From: Hyparrhenia diplandra
Lineage: Eukaryota > Streptophyta > Magnoliopsida > Poales > Poaceae
Length of the DNA stretch: 64,000 bases
Assembly: GCA_015847255.1 (NCBI GenBank)
Contig: JADLZK010009027.1
Span: forward strand, 1-64,000
Reading direction: 5' to 3'
Part shown: positions 24,823-36,420 of the stretch, piece after piece
Layout of the letters: each line of letters opens with the position of its first letter
Position numbering within the stretch: the stretch's first letter is position 1
Made by a program: the position numbers and the translations under genes
Notes under the pieces: generated by a model
Told to the model about the DNA's origin: nothing
Database searches by the model: none
The model's input: only the letters and a program-made list of their open reading frames with translations

Positions 24823-26639
24823 CTACGACCCTACTGAAATTTTGTTGCGACCCCGCTGGCCTATCTACGGCAGCAGTGTGGACTGCTGTTGAAGCAAATA
24901 AACATGATAACCAACTGGTACGCACAAGTATTATTCCAACAATCCCAGTCTTCCACGAGGATCGGATCCAATTGAAACTGTTACATCCCATGTCTCTCCA
25001 GTGCTTCTCTCACATCTTCCTTGATAGAGCACCGAATGGAACCCAAGAGCTAGCAACCCAGTTCGTAGGGGAGAAGATGGTGTAGGATGGAGTTTATGAT
25101 GGGTCATTAGTTTCCATAGAACAGAATAGGGGAGAGGATTGCAAGGAGCAATTGGTGCTAGTGCTGTCTAGTTCTAAGACTAGCTCGTTTGTTGACCAAT
25201 GAAAGGCATCATCATCTGCTACACGGTCTTTCCAAATAATATGAATCTATCATAACTACCTTAACTGCAGAAAAATCCATCTTCTACAATGCGCTAGCTA
25301 GTTTAATCATTTGTCATTTATTTTTCTTTTGGCGAGTAATCCAGTAACAACCATAACAACTTGTACTGATGTTTGCACACGCTCTATCTTTGTTCATGTT
25401 CTAGAATTGTACCTGTTGTGATGTTATGTTTTCCATAATTATAACATCTATAGTTTTCACCTGCTAATTGTTGCTTGGGTGTCATGACTATATCGAACCA
25501 CATTTGATGTGTGTGCTGGAATTTTAATGGAAAATGTTGGTTGGCTTAAATTAGAAATCTAGTGCAGAACTGGGCTCTTCTCCCGGTTGTGGAAAGCCCC
25601 TTCGGTATCATTCCTTCCCAAACGTCAGAACAATTTTGTTGTTCTTAAATAAGCTTCAAGTATTGCTAAATAAATGAATACAACGAGCCTTCCTATTCTT
25701 GCTACTAATGCTGCGTTAAGTGGTCCCAACGCATAACGCTGGACTCATAAAAAATGATGTTGTCATTATTGGTCACTAGGATCCTTTGGTCAAGCAGGCT
25801 GCCATGTATGACAACTTGACAAGCAGCCTGGAGCCTTCCACGGACCATTTCAATAGGGAGGTACAACCCTACATAGGCATAGACATATAAAAGGGAAATG
25901 TGCGCAGCAGCGGCTGATGCATAACAAAATCACACACGCATTAGTGCTTGACCATAACTTGATTTGTACATTACAAAAAAATGTCTTGCTTCTCTATGCC
26001 TACACAAAGTATATCTACCTTGGCTGGTGGAGAATATGTATGGTTGCATGCGCGACATGCAGCATGATGCATTCGCGCACATCAGTTTTAGCTTGCTACT
26101 AGGCATGGGAGGCATCAGGATATATTGGACTATGAGCCTGCCATCGGCTAACACAAGCTCGACTATGGAACTGCTGGACACAACACTAGGCAGCGCCGTT
26201 GTTGAGAATTTAGCCCGGTCAAGACCTCTGTGATGTGCACAAGCTTCAACTGCAGGAAAATCTTCTGCGCAAAAACTTTGACACCCTGGTGGCATTAGCC
26301 TGCTCACACTCTGGAAAGGCGCAACCGTGTGCTATATTGGAATGAACAGGCCTCGCTATACCACCTGCTCGGATCCAGTCGGAGTGAAAGCGAACAATGG
26401 CGACTCAGAAGCCTTAGGAAGCAAGCTAGAGAACTGGTACTTGCCATTTCAACATCTGTGGCAGAGGTCGCATAGATACACATGAGTTGGGTTCAGTTCC
26501 TGTAATAATCCGAGTTTCAAAATCCTCTGTATACCTTTATATGTGTAAGAAGGGCCGAGAAATGGCATAGATGTGAAATGTAAAACTAGCATGGTACCAC
26601 CATTATGATGCCATGTGAACATAGTGCTAGGCTTCGCTG
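24823..26639. other. Low-copy DNA without a recognisable gene
   Basis: Open frames at 24777-25085 (plus) and 25930-26307 (minus, 125 codons) show no domain or motif. CAG and CTG trinucleotides are frequent here, unlike in the transposons, which fits unmethylated or ancestral host sequence. Confidence 0.4.
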
Positions 26640-27020
26640 CTGTGCCTGCTAACATATCTCTGGACATAATTATTCAATCAGAGTGTGTCGTTATGATTTG
26701 GGCCCGTCCATCAAGCATGTATATATAATGAACAGCAACTGCTGCAGTGCTGTTTTTATGAGGAGCATAAATAGGGGAACATGTTGCGATCGCTGCATCA
26801 ACACAAACCCAACAGGCGGTCAATTAGTTCATTGTACTAATGTATATCCCCCAACTCCCCCTCCTTGCTACATTTTTTTTCATGCTGTGGGGAGGTACTC
26901 TAGTTTTTCCAAAATTGCAACAAGTTCCTTCGGTGTAGCTAGAACGAAGTCGATCTTATCTTGGCATGGGAGGTACCAGGAGCTTACCCGCAGAGTGTCT
27001 TCCCATTATAGTTGCACTTG
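26640..27020 (+). promoter_or_regulatory. Promoter-like low-copy repeat, copy 1
   Basis: It contains aacatatctctggacataattattcaa, then gggcccgtcc, then aaataggggaacatg, gctgcatcaaca and aacccaac in order. The same order recurs at 33130/45017-45160 and at 52560-52700. A TATATATAATGA word at about 26720 and an AAATAGG word at about 26770 suggest a core promoter or leader. The copy is interrupted on its right by copia element 2 at 27025. Confidence 0.5.
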
Positions 27021-27024
27021 TTTT

Positions 27025-27443
27025 TGTTGAATGTAATGGATCACTAATCACAGCATACAAGTCAAGAATTGGCTAACCTAGAACAAGAACGCGCAAGAAC
27101 ACGAGATGGATCGGCTGAACCGCCGAGATCGCCAGGGAGCGTGCCCCTTTTCACTTCACTCGAATAACTGGTGTTCACAAGTGATTACAAGCGCTAACCT
27201 GCGCCACAACACAACCACACTACTTATACCCAAGTAGGTTACAACAATTTTCAAATTTAAACACTCACACTCAAACGGCTAGATACAAGGAAACTGCCTC
27301 GACATGTCCACGTCGCGCTCACCGCGTTCTGACGCGTCGACCGTTCCCGCTCCTTGCTGCCACCTATGTTCAAACCGTCTTCTCCTATGCTTTGCCAGCT
27401 CCAAGGTGGACATCAAACATACACTGCAGCAAGCAACCCAACA
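27025..27443 (-). repeat. 3' LTR of Ty1/copia element 2 (419 bp)
   Basis: It starts TGTTGAATGTAATGG and ends caagcaacccaaca. It aligns end to end with 31761-32177. As the element reads on the minus strand, this is its 3' LTR. The two copies differ by many small indels, concentrated in the GC-rich half. Confidence 0.85.
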
Positions 27444-27453
27444 TTCTCCCCTT
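27444..27453 (-). promoter_or_regulatory. Polypurine tract of copia element 2
   Basis: Read on the minus strand the sequence is AAGGGGAGAA directly before the 3' LTR. This is the expected position and composition for the plus-strand primer. Confidence 0.65.
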
Positions 27454-27699
27454 AAGCTTGATGCACCTCAAGCCGCCGGACTCAAGCGGTGATTCATGAC
27501 TCCAAGCATCACTGCATTGGGTGAAAACTTCGTCGGGTGTGCGCCTTCTGTTCTGTGGTGCTCACCCTCTTTACTGCAATCTCTTTCCTTTCAATACACT
27601 CTCTTATGAAATGATACTTTATCTCAATGTGCTTACTCTTTTCCATGAAAGACTGGATTCTTCATCGAGCTGTTGAGAATTGTTATCAACAAACAATGT

Positions 27700-28039
27700 C
27701 ACCAACTTTGGAGCACTTGCTATGAGTTCACCCAGCAGTCTTCGAGCCAAACTGCTTGTCTTGCTGCCAATGTTGCAGCCATGAACTCAACTTCACAGGA
27801 AGAAATAGCAACTCTCTTCTCATACGAGGAATTCGGCTTATCGGGCTCTCATTGGGTAAAATGCCATACTGGCGTGCTTCTTCTTCCCACAAGATCTCCA
27901 CCATGGTCCTTTGTCGAATAACCCACAATTTGTTCTTCTTTTCCTCCTTGGTATACACCAACCCAAGATCTACAGTCCCCTTGGATATCTCATAATCTGT
28001 TTGGTTTGCAAGATGATGTTTCTTTGTGGGCTTCTCCAT
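27700..28039 (-). pseudogene. Copia 2 RNase H remnant
   Basis: The minus-strand segment KGTVDLGLVYTKEEKKNKL is followed, in other frames, by pieces matching the RNase H blocks: an LNESPIS-like piece, then SVALSSCEAE-like and AAxLAAxQAVWL-like pieces. The order is that of the copia polyprotein end. At least two frameshifts are present. Confidence 0.75.
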
Positions 28040-28099
28040 AAATCGCTAGCCACACCCAGCGAGTATGACAAATCGGCCTAGTATGTAACAAGTACCTTA

Positions 28100-28860
28100 G
28101 ACACCCTATGGCTCTTCTATCTTGAGTTGCATCAACTCTTATTCCCTCTTTAATCGGCATCGGCTTCATACGGGATCCATTGGGATTTTGGGCGGATTAC
28201 AATCCTCCATACCAAATTGGTGAGTACTTTCTTAGCATATTTGGTTTTGCTTGATTGTGACACAATCCTTACGCTAGTCCACTTCAATCCCTAGATAGAA
28301 TGACAATAACCCCAGATCACTCATATCAAATTAGGATGTCATCTGTTTCTTGAAGTTTTTCAATTTCAGAATCCTCTCTGTCACAATTAAATCATCCACA
28401 TATACTCAACCACTACGAGTCTTCTTCCCAACTCCTCCTGTATTTACCTTTGTTGGTTCACTTGGACACTTGCTAAAGCGCAGGTTTCTTCAAGCTCTGT
28501 CGGCTTTACATTCCAAGCCCTTGGTGCTGTCTCTCAAGCCATATAGTGCCTTACTCGGCTTCAACACCTTATTTTTCTTTTGCCTTTTTCAACAAAACCT
28601 TCGGTTTGCACAACATAGACTTCCTCCTCAATTCTCCATTGAGGAAGGCTGACTTTACATCAAGATGGTGTACATCCCACCCCTTGTTTGCTGCCATGGC
28701 CAAAATCAAGCGATGGTATCCAATCGCCCTTTGGTGCAAACACCTCTTCAAAGTCAATTCCACGTCTCGAACATACCCCTTGGCAACCGGTCTTGCTTTG
28801 TGTTTAGTCACCACCCCTTCGATTTTTTCTTCGGTTTATAAACCCACTTAAAGTCCTATG
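28100..28860 (-). pseudogene. Copia 2 reverse transcriptase remnant
   Basis: The minus-strand reading frame at 28814-28569 begins HKARPVAKGYVRD and contains HHLDVKSAFLNGEL, both standard copia RT blocks. The catalytic YVDD is encoded at 28402-28391 in a different frame. Pieces between correspond to the LYGLKQAPRAW region, out of frame. The domain is complete in outline but not translatable. Confidence 0.85.
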
Positions 28861-29317
28861 GGTTTTGGTTTGGTGGCAAGTCGGACAACTCCCAAGTGTT
28901 GTTTCTCTTGATAAGGTGAATCTCACTCTTCATTGCATCCATCCGGTTCGATCGGTAAATTTTGCATCGATTATAGCATGTTGGTTCTTCCATGGTATCA
29001 TCAGCGGTGCTTCCATCTCCACTTCAGCATTTTGTTGCATGTTTGAGTCATGATATACATCATCTAGATCTCTGAACTTCAATGGTGGTTCATCATAATC
29101 ATCACTATCAAAGGATTCACCACCATTACGCAACCTTTACCTTTGTCACGGTCTTGGTTCATTATTTTTTTATACGCACCTATTTGCCGGTTTTCGTCGG
29201 ACATCTCACGATCTCTGCATTGCACGCTCTGGTCGGTTTCACGCCCAACTCAACATCTTTGCTACTCGGCTGGAGGTGCTTGCCTTTGTATTCTCATCTC
29301 CTTGAGCTCCTTGTGAG

Positions 29318-30215
29318 TTAACACCACTCACTACATGTCCAAAAAACACCCGGAAGGAAACTCACCATCCTCACTGCTTCCTGTTTTGAGAAAACTCCAT
29401 TTATCTGCATTTTCCCATTGCCACTTGGTGATTCCTCGAATACAACATCTCTGTGACCACAATTTTGTTGCCGTGGATCATACATTACGTGTGCCTTGCT
29501 TCCCTCTTCTATGCCAAAATACACCATTGGCATGCTTACGTCCTCAAGCTTCTTCAAATGTGGCTTCACACACTTGACATGTCCTTTGCATCCAAACACT
29601 CTCGGGTGACTCAGTTTGGTCTCCTACCACTCCAAGCTTCATATGGAGTCGTAGCCCATGGCCTTGGTAGGCAATCTGTTCATCGGATAAAGAGAATGCC
29701 TTCGCTTTATACGCCCAAAACACCGCTGGTATCTCCATACTCTTGAGTAGTGCTCTTGTCATTTCCATCACATACGTTCTTCCTCTCCACCACTCCATTT
29801 TCTTTGTGGGTGTATGGGTAATGTGGCCCAGTGCTTGATCAAACACTATCCACGGATGCTCTGGAATGACTTGGCAAGAAACTCACCACCTCTGTCGACC
29901 GAGTATCTTGATCGGGTTTCTGAACATTTTCCACATCGCCTTGTACCTCTCACAAAGGCTTGATGTGGCGATCTTTTGATTTCGGCATATACACTTGAGT
30001 CCATCTTGAGCAATCATCATCTACACACAACATGAAATATTTGTTTCCTCCAGCTGTTGGTGGGTTTATGGGCCCACACAAATCTACATGAACCAATTGC
30101 AATGGCTCATCCGCTCTCCACAAGTGCAGATCTTGGAAAGGACATCCTAGTTTGTTTAGCTGCCATGCATGCCCGACAAACCTGATCACGGATGCTCAAC
30201 TAATGGCACACCTCA
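29318..30215 (-). pseudogene. Copia 2 integrase remnant
   Basis: Minus-strand frames give CHACQLNKLGCPF-like zinc-region remains, then EPLQLVHVDLCGPINPPT and the catalytic-region CVDDDCSRWTQVYM (30189-29950). Next come the GHITHTPTKKMEWW and FWAYKAKAF stretches (29846-29544). The C-terminal GCKGHVKCVKPHLKKLED stretch (29599-29318) is last. The order is correct for a copia integrase, with frameshifts between blocks. Confidence 0.85.
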
Positions 30216-30779
30216 ACCATTTCCTTGTCAACTATTTGTTTCATTGCATTAAAATTCACATGGCCTAATCTACCATGCCAAAGCCATGCACGATCCGAAA
30301 TGCTAGTATGCGGACAAGCAAGTAACACGGTGCCAAATCAATTCTGTAAAAAGTGCGATTTCAGTTCTCACGAACTCTAATCATCACTCTGCATGTTGCT
30401 TTTTCTATTACCTCTATCTCATCATCATCCATGATTACTTTGTAGCCTATTTCAGTTAGTTGCCCCAAACTGACTAGGTTACTTTTCAACTTTGGTATAT
30501 AGTAAACATCATGCGAAGAAACCGATGATCGTAATGTGCTTGGAAAGCATTGAACCCTTCCCCATTATATCTCAGTAGAACCATCACCAAATTTTACCTT
30601 GCCGAAACATCATGGCCGATGCTCCTGAATTTCTCAGGATCTCGGTCATGTAGTTCGCGGCTCCATATCGTCCAGTACCACATGTTGGTGCTTGGCTCCC
30701 CTCCTGTGAAGTGTAGCTCGGGCAACACCTTCTTTTCATTTAGATACACCTCACGAATACAAAGACGCTGGCGGCTCGA

Positions 30780-31720
30780 ACTCAGCCCGGCATGGTGTGC
30801 CTCCTCTTCCTTTTTCTTCTCAACTCACGGACATCTATTTGCATAGTGTCCATTCAAGTGGCATTTGAAACACTTGATGTGAGATTTGTCTGCGCTTTGC
30901 CGGTTGCCTCCTTGGGCGCGCTCCGACCCCGACCACCGCGCCCACCACCACGGCCTCTACCCGGCCCGCGGTAACGCCACCATCTTTGGATCTCCCCGCT
31001 TTTGAACCTTCTCCTCCAACCTTCTTCCGGGCGTGCATCCCACTTTCGGCTGAGTGGTAACACCTGCCCGCCATCGGCGCCCATCGGACTCTCACCTTGA
31101 TGCTTTCGTCATAGGTCCTTGAGCGGCCCGACGTCCTCCTCGAGCGTCATCGTCTTGGGATCGCGGGTTTGCTCCAACCGGCGATCAATCGGATAAATTG
31201 CCGAGGCTGTGGCAAACAACTTCTTCACAGTAGCAGTTTCTTCTAGTGTCCCTCCAAGGTTCTTTGTATCGGTGACATCCCCGTCAATCTCCTACATCTT
31301 GATCCGGAGTTTCATCATCCTTCATCGATGTTGGTGAACTCGGTTGTCGATGTCTGCAACCTCGCCTCTTTGACCGCGATGCGCTCCAACATGCCCGGCC
31401 ATCGGTGCATCCCACACTTCCTTGCACGTCTTCTTCCGGCCACTTGCATCGGCAGATCATGCGGAATCGCGGAAGCAAGTGTGCCTTCTGTCTCTTATCT
31501 TTCTTGGCGCCTGCGCCGCGGTTGCCCCTAACGCCCCTCCTCCGACGGTTCCATGACATCCCACACCCCTTGATCTTCCATGATGGCACGAGCGCGTATG
31601 CTCCAACCGATGTAGTTGGTTCTTTGTCAATGGAGGGTAGGCATTGTGCCGACTACCATGCCCACCACCATTGCCGCCGCCTTTTGCTCCTTTCACTCCG
31701 GCCACTCATGATCTAGAACA
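30780..31720 (-). pseudogene. gag: Copia 2 gag remnant with CCHC zinc knuckle
   Basis: A clear knuckle CFKCHLNGHYANRC is encoded on the minus strand at 30872-30831 (C-x2-C-x4-H-x4-C). Upstream sequence up to the primer site is gag-like but broken. A glycine/arginine-rich segment lies at 31084-30854, where repeated GC-rich triplets have shifted. The protein would package the element RNA in virus-like particles. Confidence 0.75.
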
Positions 31721-31745
31721 AAGAAATGGCGTTATCGAGATTAGC

Positions 31746-31758
31746 GGCTCCGATACCA
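31746..31758 (-). promoter_or_regulatory. Primer binding site of copia element 2
   Basis: On the minus strand this reads TGGTATCGGAGCC, two bases inside the 5' LTR. It matches the initiator-methionine tRNA type (TGGTATCAGAGC). The difference CAG to CGG lies at a CHG site. Confidence 0.85.
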
Positions 31759-31760
31759 CG

Positions 31761-32177
31761 TGTTGAATGTAATGGATCACTAATCACAACATACAAGTCA
31801 AGAATTGGCTAACCTAGAACAAGAGCGGCAAAGAACACGAGATGGATCGGTGAACCGCCGAGATTGCCCGAGGCGTGCCTTTTCACTTCACTCGAATAAG
31901 GTGTTCACAAGTGATTACAAGCGCTAACCAACGCCACAACACAACCACACTACTTATACCCAAGTAGGTTACAACAATTTTCAAATTTAAACACTCACAC
32001 TCAAGCGGCTAGATACAAGGAAAGCGCCTCGACATGTCCGCGTCGCTCACCGGCGTTCACGATCGTCGGCGACGTTCCGCTCCTTCTTTTGCCCGGCTAT
32101 GTTCAAACCGTCTTCTCGTGCTTTGCCAGCTCCAAGGTGGACATCAAACATACACTTTGCGGCAAGCTTAACCAACA
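31761..32177 (-). repeat. 5' LTR of Ty1/copia element 2 (417 bp)
   Basis: It starts tgttgaatgtaatgg and ends accaaca. It is the partner of 27025-27443. As the element lies on the minus strand, this copy carries its promoter, with transcription running towards lower coordinates. Confidence 0.85.
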
Positions 32178-33212
32178 TTTTTGGCCAATTGAACACTAGG
32201 CCAGGAGTCCCGAGCAGTGAACATTGCATCTAGCCTAGCGCCGAGTCGAAGCGGTGACCAATCGTTGGTCGACCATCAAGACCTCAATGAACCTAGTCGA
32301 TTGTCCTTCCACTTTGAGTCCCTGGTAGCTGGTGGTGTGTGGCCATATCAAGGAGCTTTCACCGGCGAGGGTGTGTGGTGTGCTGCTATGCATGCGGGGG
32401 CGAGCTAGGCCGCTCCACGAAGGCGACCAAGGACCATTTGTGTCCTATGATGCGGCTACACTACAGACGCGCTGCTTTCCGGCTGTTGGCCTTCCTCGCA
32501 CCAATGAACACGGCGTCTATGGCGCACATCAAGTGTAAGCTAGCAATCAAAAAATTCTCTTGGTCAATTGAATCAGGAGCATATCTTTGTAGCACTTAAT
32601 ATATCAAACATAACTTGAGACATGCAAGCCTAAGTATATGGAATATGAAGATAATGCTCATTATCTGAGAGAGTTCCTAGCTAGTAAATTATAATGTGAA
32701 TAATGTACTGTAGCAATTTCGGTATAAGTGGTGCAAAAGATTAAAGTGACCCCATATTGTTCTGAGAGGAGACATGGAGATCATTAAGTTGACCCAAAGT
32801 ATGACACAAGTAAAATTAATTTGGCAATGGCGGGCGCACCAAGCGTGTCCACGATGCATGCAGCGTGGTCCATAATTGCGGGAGAAACATTGAAGTCATA
32901 TGTTGAAAAAGGCCTAATTACGAGGTAAGACTATATATGGCCGTTAACTGCGTTTGTTTTTGTCAATATAACTTAATGGCAACAAAAAACAATGTAGTGT
33001 TATTTGGTTTGATCAATATTTCACGGGGGATAAGAGCTATAGCTGTGGAAACCACTACTACCTAATCCTCATATATATTACCATGAGCTCAAGGAAAAGT
33101 ACGTAGCCAGCAATCAGCCTAGGCTCCGTCCATGGGGGCAGCATATCTCTAGCCATAATTACTCAACGATCACGCGGTAACCCCTCTCTAGCCATAATTA
33201 CTCAACAATCCA
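32178..33212. other. Low-copy DNA between copia 2 and the gypsy element
   Basis: No recognised gene. The right end (about 33100-33180: caatcagcctaggctcc, then tctctagccataattactc) belongs to promoter-like repeat copy 2, which continues beyond the gypsy insertion at 45017. The last about 60 bases hold a rearranged inverted copy of LTR sequence (see findings). Confidence 0.5.
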
Positions 33213-33524
33213 TGGTGACGGTACTAGTCACCAGGAGATAGCTAGAGAGGGGTTACCGGCGTGTTCACTACACGGCGGACGAGGTCGAAGAATCGCCTCG
33301 CGAGTTGAACCGAGGAGGAAGAAGGAGGAGCGGTTGGGGAAAAGTTTGTTGTTCTTCGATGCGACCGGCCCGACCACCCCCGCGGCAGCGTTAAGGTTCG
33401 ATACATGGGTCGTAGCCCGGCGCGCGAGGCCCGAACAATGGCCTATGGGCTCAAATCCAAACACTAAAAGACTCGATAAGAATGTAATGGTAACTAGCGG
33501 CGCTTCCGGTAGTAGTCCGTGACA
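33213..33524 (-). repeat. 3' LTR of the Ty3/gypsy element (312 bp)
   Basis: It starts TGGTGACGGTACTAGTCACC and ends gtagtagtccgtgaca. It aligns along its whole length with 44706-45016. Relative to that copy it has repeatedly lost the middle base of CAG and CTG trinucleotides. Confidence 0.88.
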
Positions 33525-33537
33525 TCCCCTCCTCCTT
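33525..33537 (-). promoter_or_regulatory. Polypurine tract of the gypsy element
   Basis: The minus-strand reading is AAGGAGGAGGGGA, directly abutting the 3' LTR. Confidence 0.7.
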
Positions 33538-33810
33538 AAGTTGGTGCGCGTCCTGCATGATGCACGGAGAAGGCGCGACGGCGTCGCGGCGAGCTTGAGC
33601 CTTGGCGAAGAATGACGAAGTTCCTGTGTGGCCCAATGCATTTTTGGAGTGCTCTTTTGTTTGGATCAGATCCACGGGAACAACATGATCACCAATCTTG
33701 AGAAACTTGGAGTCCATAACTTTGTTCGGGAACCCGGACTTTCGAGAAAGGAAGTTAGTAGATTCGGATCGGCATCCGCCGAGACAGAGTAGCCGGGGGT
33801 AAGGCCTTCT

Positions 33811-34990
33811 TCACCGTGAGACGTGAATAAGCTGGATGGATTTGACTTGATGGTGGCGGTGCGGTTTGTATGCTACTTTGCCAATGCGCCGAGTAATGAG
33901 ATAAGGCCCAAAGTACTTGTAACTCAGTTTGCGATTGAGTCTGCGCACCACTGACTGTTGGATGTGTGGTTGTAGCTTGACATAAACCCAATCACCAACA
34001 GCAAATGATCGTTCCACACGATGTTTGTCATCCTGTGCTTTCATCCTGTGCTGAGCCCGAGCGAGATTGTGTTGAATATGATCCATCATCGTTTGTCTTT
34101 CGATCACCCATGTTTTCAGATCGTGGATCGTGCAAGCATCGGTGATGAAATGCCAAAATGTGCGGGGAGGATAACCATACAAAGCACGGAAAGGTGTCAT
34201 GCCATGAGCAGAATGGAAGGTAGAGTTGTACCAAAATTCAGCCCGGTGAAATCGGTCGACCCATTTCTTTGGGCGGGGAATGAACCATGCATCTCAAGTA
34301 TGTTTCCGGGCATTGATTCAGTCTCTCTGTCTGCCCATCCGTTTCAGGATGGTATGCTGAGCTCATGTTCAATGTGACCTCATTCAGTTTGAACAATTCA
34401 TCCCAGAAGTCACTAGTAAAAATTCTGTCCCTATCAGAGACCACCAAGGCGGGCATACCATGTAATTTGTAAATGTTATCCAAAAAGGCTTTGGCTACGG
34501 TGGCAGGTGAAAGTGAAAGGGTGGCTCAAGCGGATGAAGTGAGCATACTTAGTGAGCTTATCAATGACCACTAAGATGGTGTCCATGTTTTTGGATTTAG
34601 GCGGGGCCCTCAATGAAATCCAAGGTCACTTTGTGTGCCAAAGGCGAGGTTGGGGACGGTAATGGTTCAAGGAGACACGGTAATTTGCAATGTTCAGATT
34701 GCTTTGGGCACATACACGGCAAGCGGCAACATATGATTATCTTGACTTCTTGAGATTAGGCCATGCAAAGCAGAGCTTTGACTTTGTGGTATGTAGTGTT
34801 ATTCCACTATGACCTCCCGAGGCCACTTTGGAGTGAAGAGTGTGAGAATAGCCCGATGGGGCTGCGCGGTATGATTGCCCGGGTGATTCTTCCTTTGTAT
34901 CGATCACACCATCGGTCAAAAGAGTAGCCCTTGTCATTCTTGCCTGTTAATGCTAATTCAGCAAGCGGTGTTTTGGTGGCCTCATCTTGT
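33811..34990 (-). pseudogene. Gypsy integrase (core and C-terminal domain)
   Basis: Minus-strand frames show the core segment LHGMPALVVSDRDRIFTSDFW with AYHPETDGQTERLNQ (34483-34238). A second frame (34200-33811) gives MTPFRALYGYPP followed by DWVYVKLQPH and a KLSYKYFGPYLI segment. These are hallmarks of the gypsy integrase and its GPY/F module. The N-terminal zinc-binding part lies at 34990-34737, broken. This half of the polyprotein is separated from RNase H by the CACTA insertion. Confidence 0.88.
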
Positions 34991-35248
34991 TGATACCCTC
35001 ACTAGTAGAAATATGATCATCCGTGACAATTTGCTCGTGACGCCGCACACTTTCGTCCACGTAGGGGTATGTCTTCAATGACAAAATGTTCATTTTTGTC
35101 ATTAATGTGCGATGACGAAGTTTTGGCTTTAATATTAGTGACGATACTGAAAATAAGGTCATAGGACACTTAAAGGAGCTCGTCATAGATTATGTTTTGC
35201 TAGATAACGTGTCTGCATTTTTTCCGGCGTGTACCATTTGACGGCAAA

Positions 35249-35434
35249 GGGATGCGCGGGCCATAGTGGGTCATTTGCCGCGACAACTTGAGCCTTGCCC
35301 ACCGGCCCGCTCCATTCTTCTTTTTGCAAAGTGGGCCACATGGGATGCATGGGCCATAGTGGGTCGCTGCACAACAGCTTGAGCCTTGCTAGCTGGCCCG
35401 CTCCATCCCTCTTTTGCAAAGTGGGCCACAAGAC
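35249..35434 (+). repeat. Two-copy tandem repeat, unit 93 bp, in the CACTA left arm
   Basis: gggatgcgcgggccatagtg at 35249 and gggatgcatgggccatagtg at 35342 begin two units. Both then run through ttgagccttgc, ggcccgctcca and ttttgcaaagtgggcca. The copies differ by a few bases. Confidence 0.85.
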
Positions 35435-35594
35435 ACGTTCCATCGTTTCTTGGGCCTATATGGTTTTCAATTTAAAGTCATTCAACCTTTTTTTTGGGTC
35501 GCTTCACGCCAGATTGAGCCCGCTCAACAGAAGCACCATTTGCTTGGGGCTTTATGTTTTTTCAATTTAAAGAGCAAAAAAAAAAAAGGCCGCG

Positions 35595-36106
35595 GCGGGG
35601 GCTTTGAACTCAAGACCTCACGTAGGTCATGATGGAGGGTTACCACTAGACTACTTGTTCGCTTTTGAAGAGGGATATAATTGTTTTGCAAAAAAAATCC
35701 GTGGCGGGGGCTTTTGAAGAGTGCTCTACTTTTTTATATATTAATTTAAAAGTAATAAATCCTATAAACAAACACTATTGAAAAAAAATGTAGGACAAAA
35801 TGTGGCGTGGTTTTCTATTAGATTTATTTTTTTATCAATTTAAGATTTTATTCCTCAATTAACCGCAACAAATAAAATAAAGAAATTGTCTCACGTAGGG
35901 TTTGAACCCTAGACCGACAGCGTGAAGTCCTACCATCAAACCATTGACACTTTTTGTGTTATGTTTGGTTATTTGGCTAATTAGTTTTGTATATTGCTCA
36001 TTTTACTAGGAAGAAAGAAAATAGCAAAAACATATGCCACTTGGAGGGTTCGAACCTGAGACCTTTAGGTCCCTTAAGACCAGCCCAACCACTAAACCAT
36101 TCAACC
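35595..36106 (-). repeat. Three tRNA-like modules (35595-35662, 35891-35950, 36035-36106)
   Basis: On the minus strand each module has an A-box-like word and, about 30-40 bases on, a B-box-like word. The A-box-like words are TAGTGGTAACC, TTGATGGTAGG and TAGTGGTTGGG. The B-box-like words are GAGTTCAAAGCC, GGGTTCAAACC and GGTTCGAACC. The length of about 60-72 bases fits a tRNA body, but no cloverleaf with a paired acceptor stem is evident. They look like tRNA-derived repeats rather than functional tRNA genes. Confidence 0.5.
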
Positions 36107-36420
36107 TTTTTGTGATTCAAGTGGTTATCATTTCCTTTTTAAAGTTATTCACGTACATGTTCCAACTATAAAATCCTAAGTTTTTTTTTTTATCATGAAT
36201 AGAATGTTTTTTTTTTATCATGAATACATGTTCCAACCACTAAACCATCTACGCTAGCAAGTAATGCACCTCCACCATCCACTCATGAAGTTCGTTAAGA
36301 ATTGTTGGACAACTATAGTTTCTCTTTTTAATCTTAAACTAAAAGTTCTAACTAGTCTTTCTCCCTCATACGAACTCAAAAAGTGTTGATTCTTTTTTCT
36401 AAATGTTTCTAAAATCATTC

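Larger units (their letters stand above)
27025..32177 (-). mobile_element. Ty1/copia retrotransposon 2, complete but broken, minus strand
   Basis: Paired LTRs (27025-27443 and 31761-32177) enclose, in minus-strand order, an initiator-Met primer site, gag with zinc knuckle, integrase, RT, RNase H and a polypurine tract. Integrase before RT defines copia. All domains are frameshifted. The flanks are T-rich (gtttt on the left, ttttt on the right), so a 4-5-bp T-run target duplication is possible but not provable. It interrupts promoter-like repeat copy 1. Confidence 0.9.

Noticed and set aside
23433..24827. 5-bp target duplication for the SIRE-type LTR
   Set aside because: The flanking words gctcg and ctacg are not identical, and the borders are uncertain by a few bases.
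36035..36106. A genuine tRNA gene
   Set aside because: The A and B boxes are recognisable, but I cannot draw paired acceptor and anticodon stems, and no T-run terminator follows on the minus strand.
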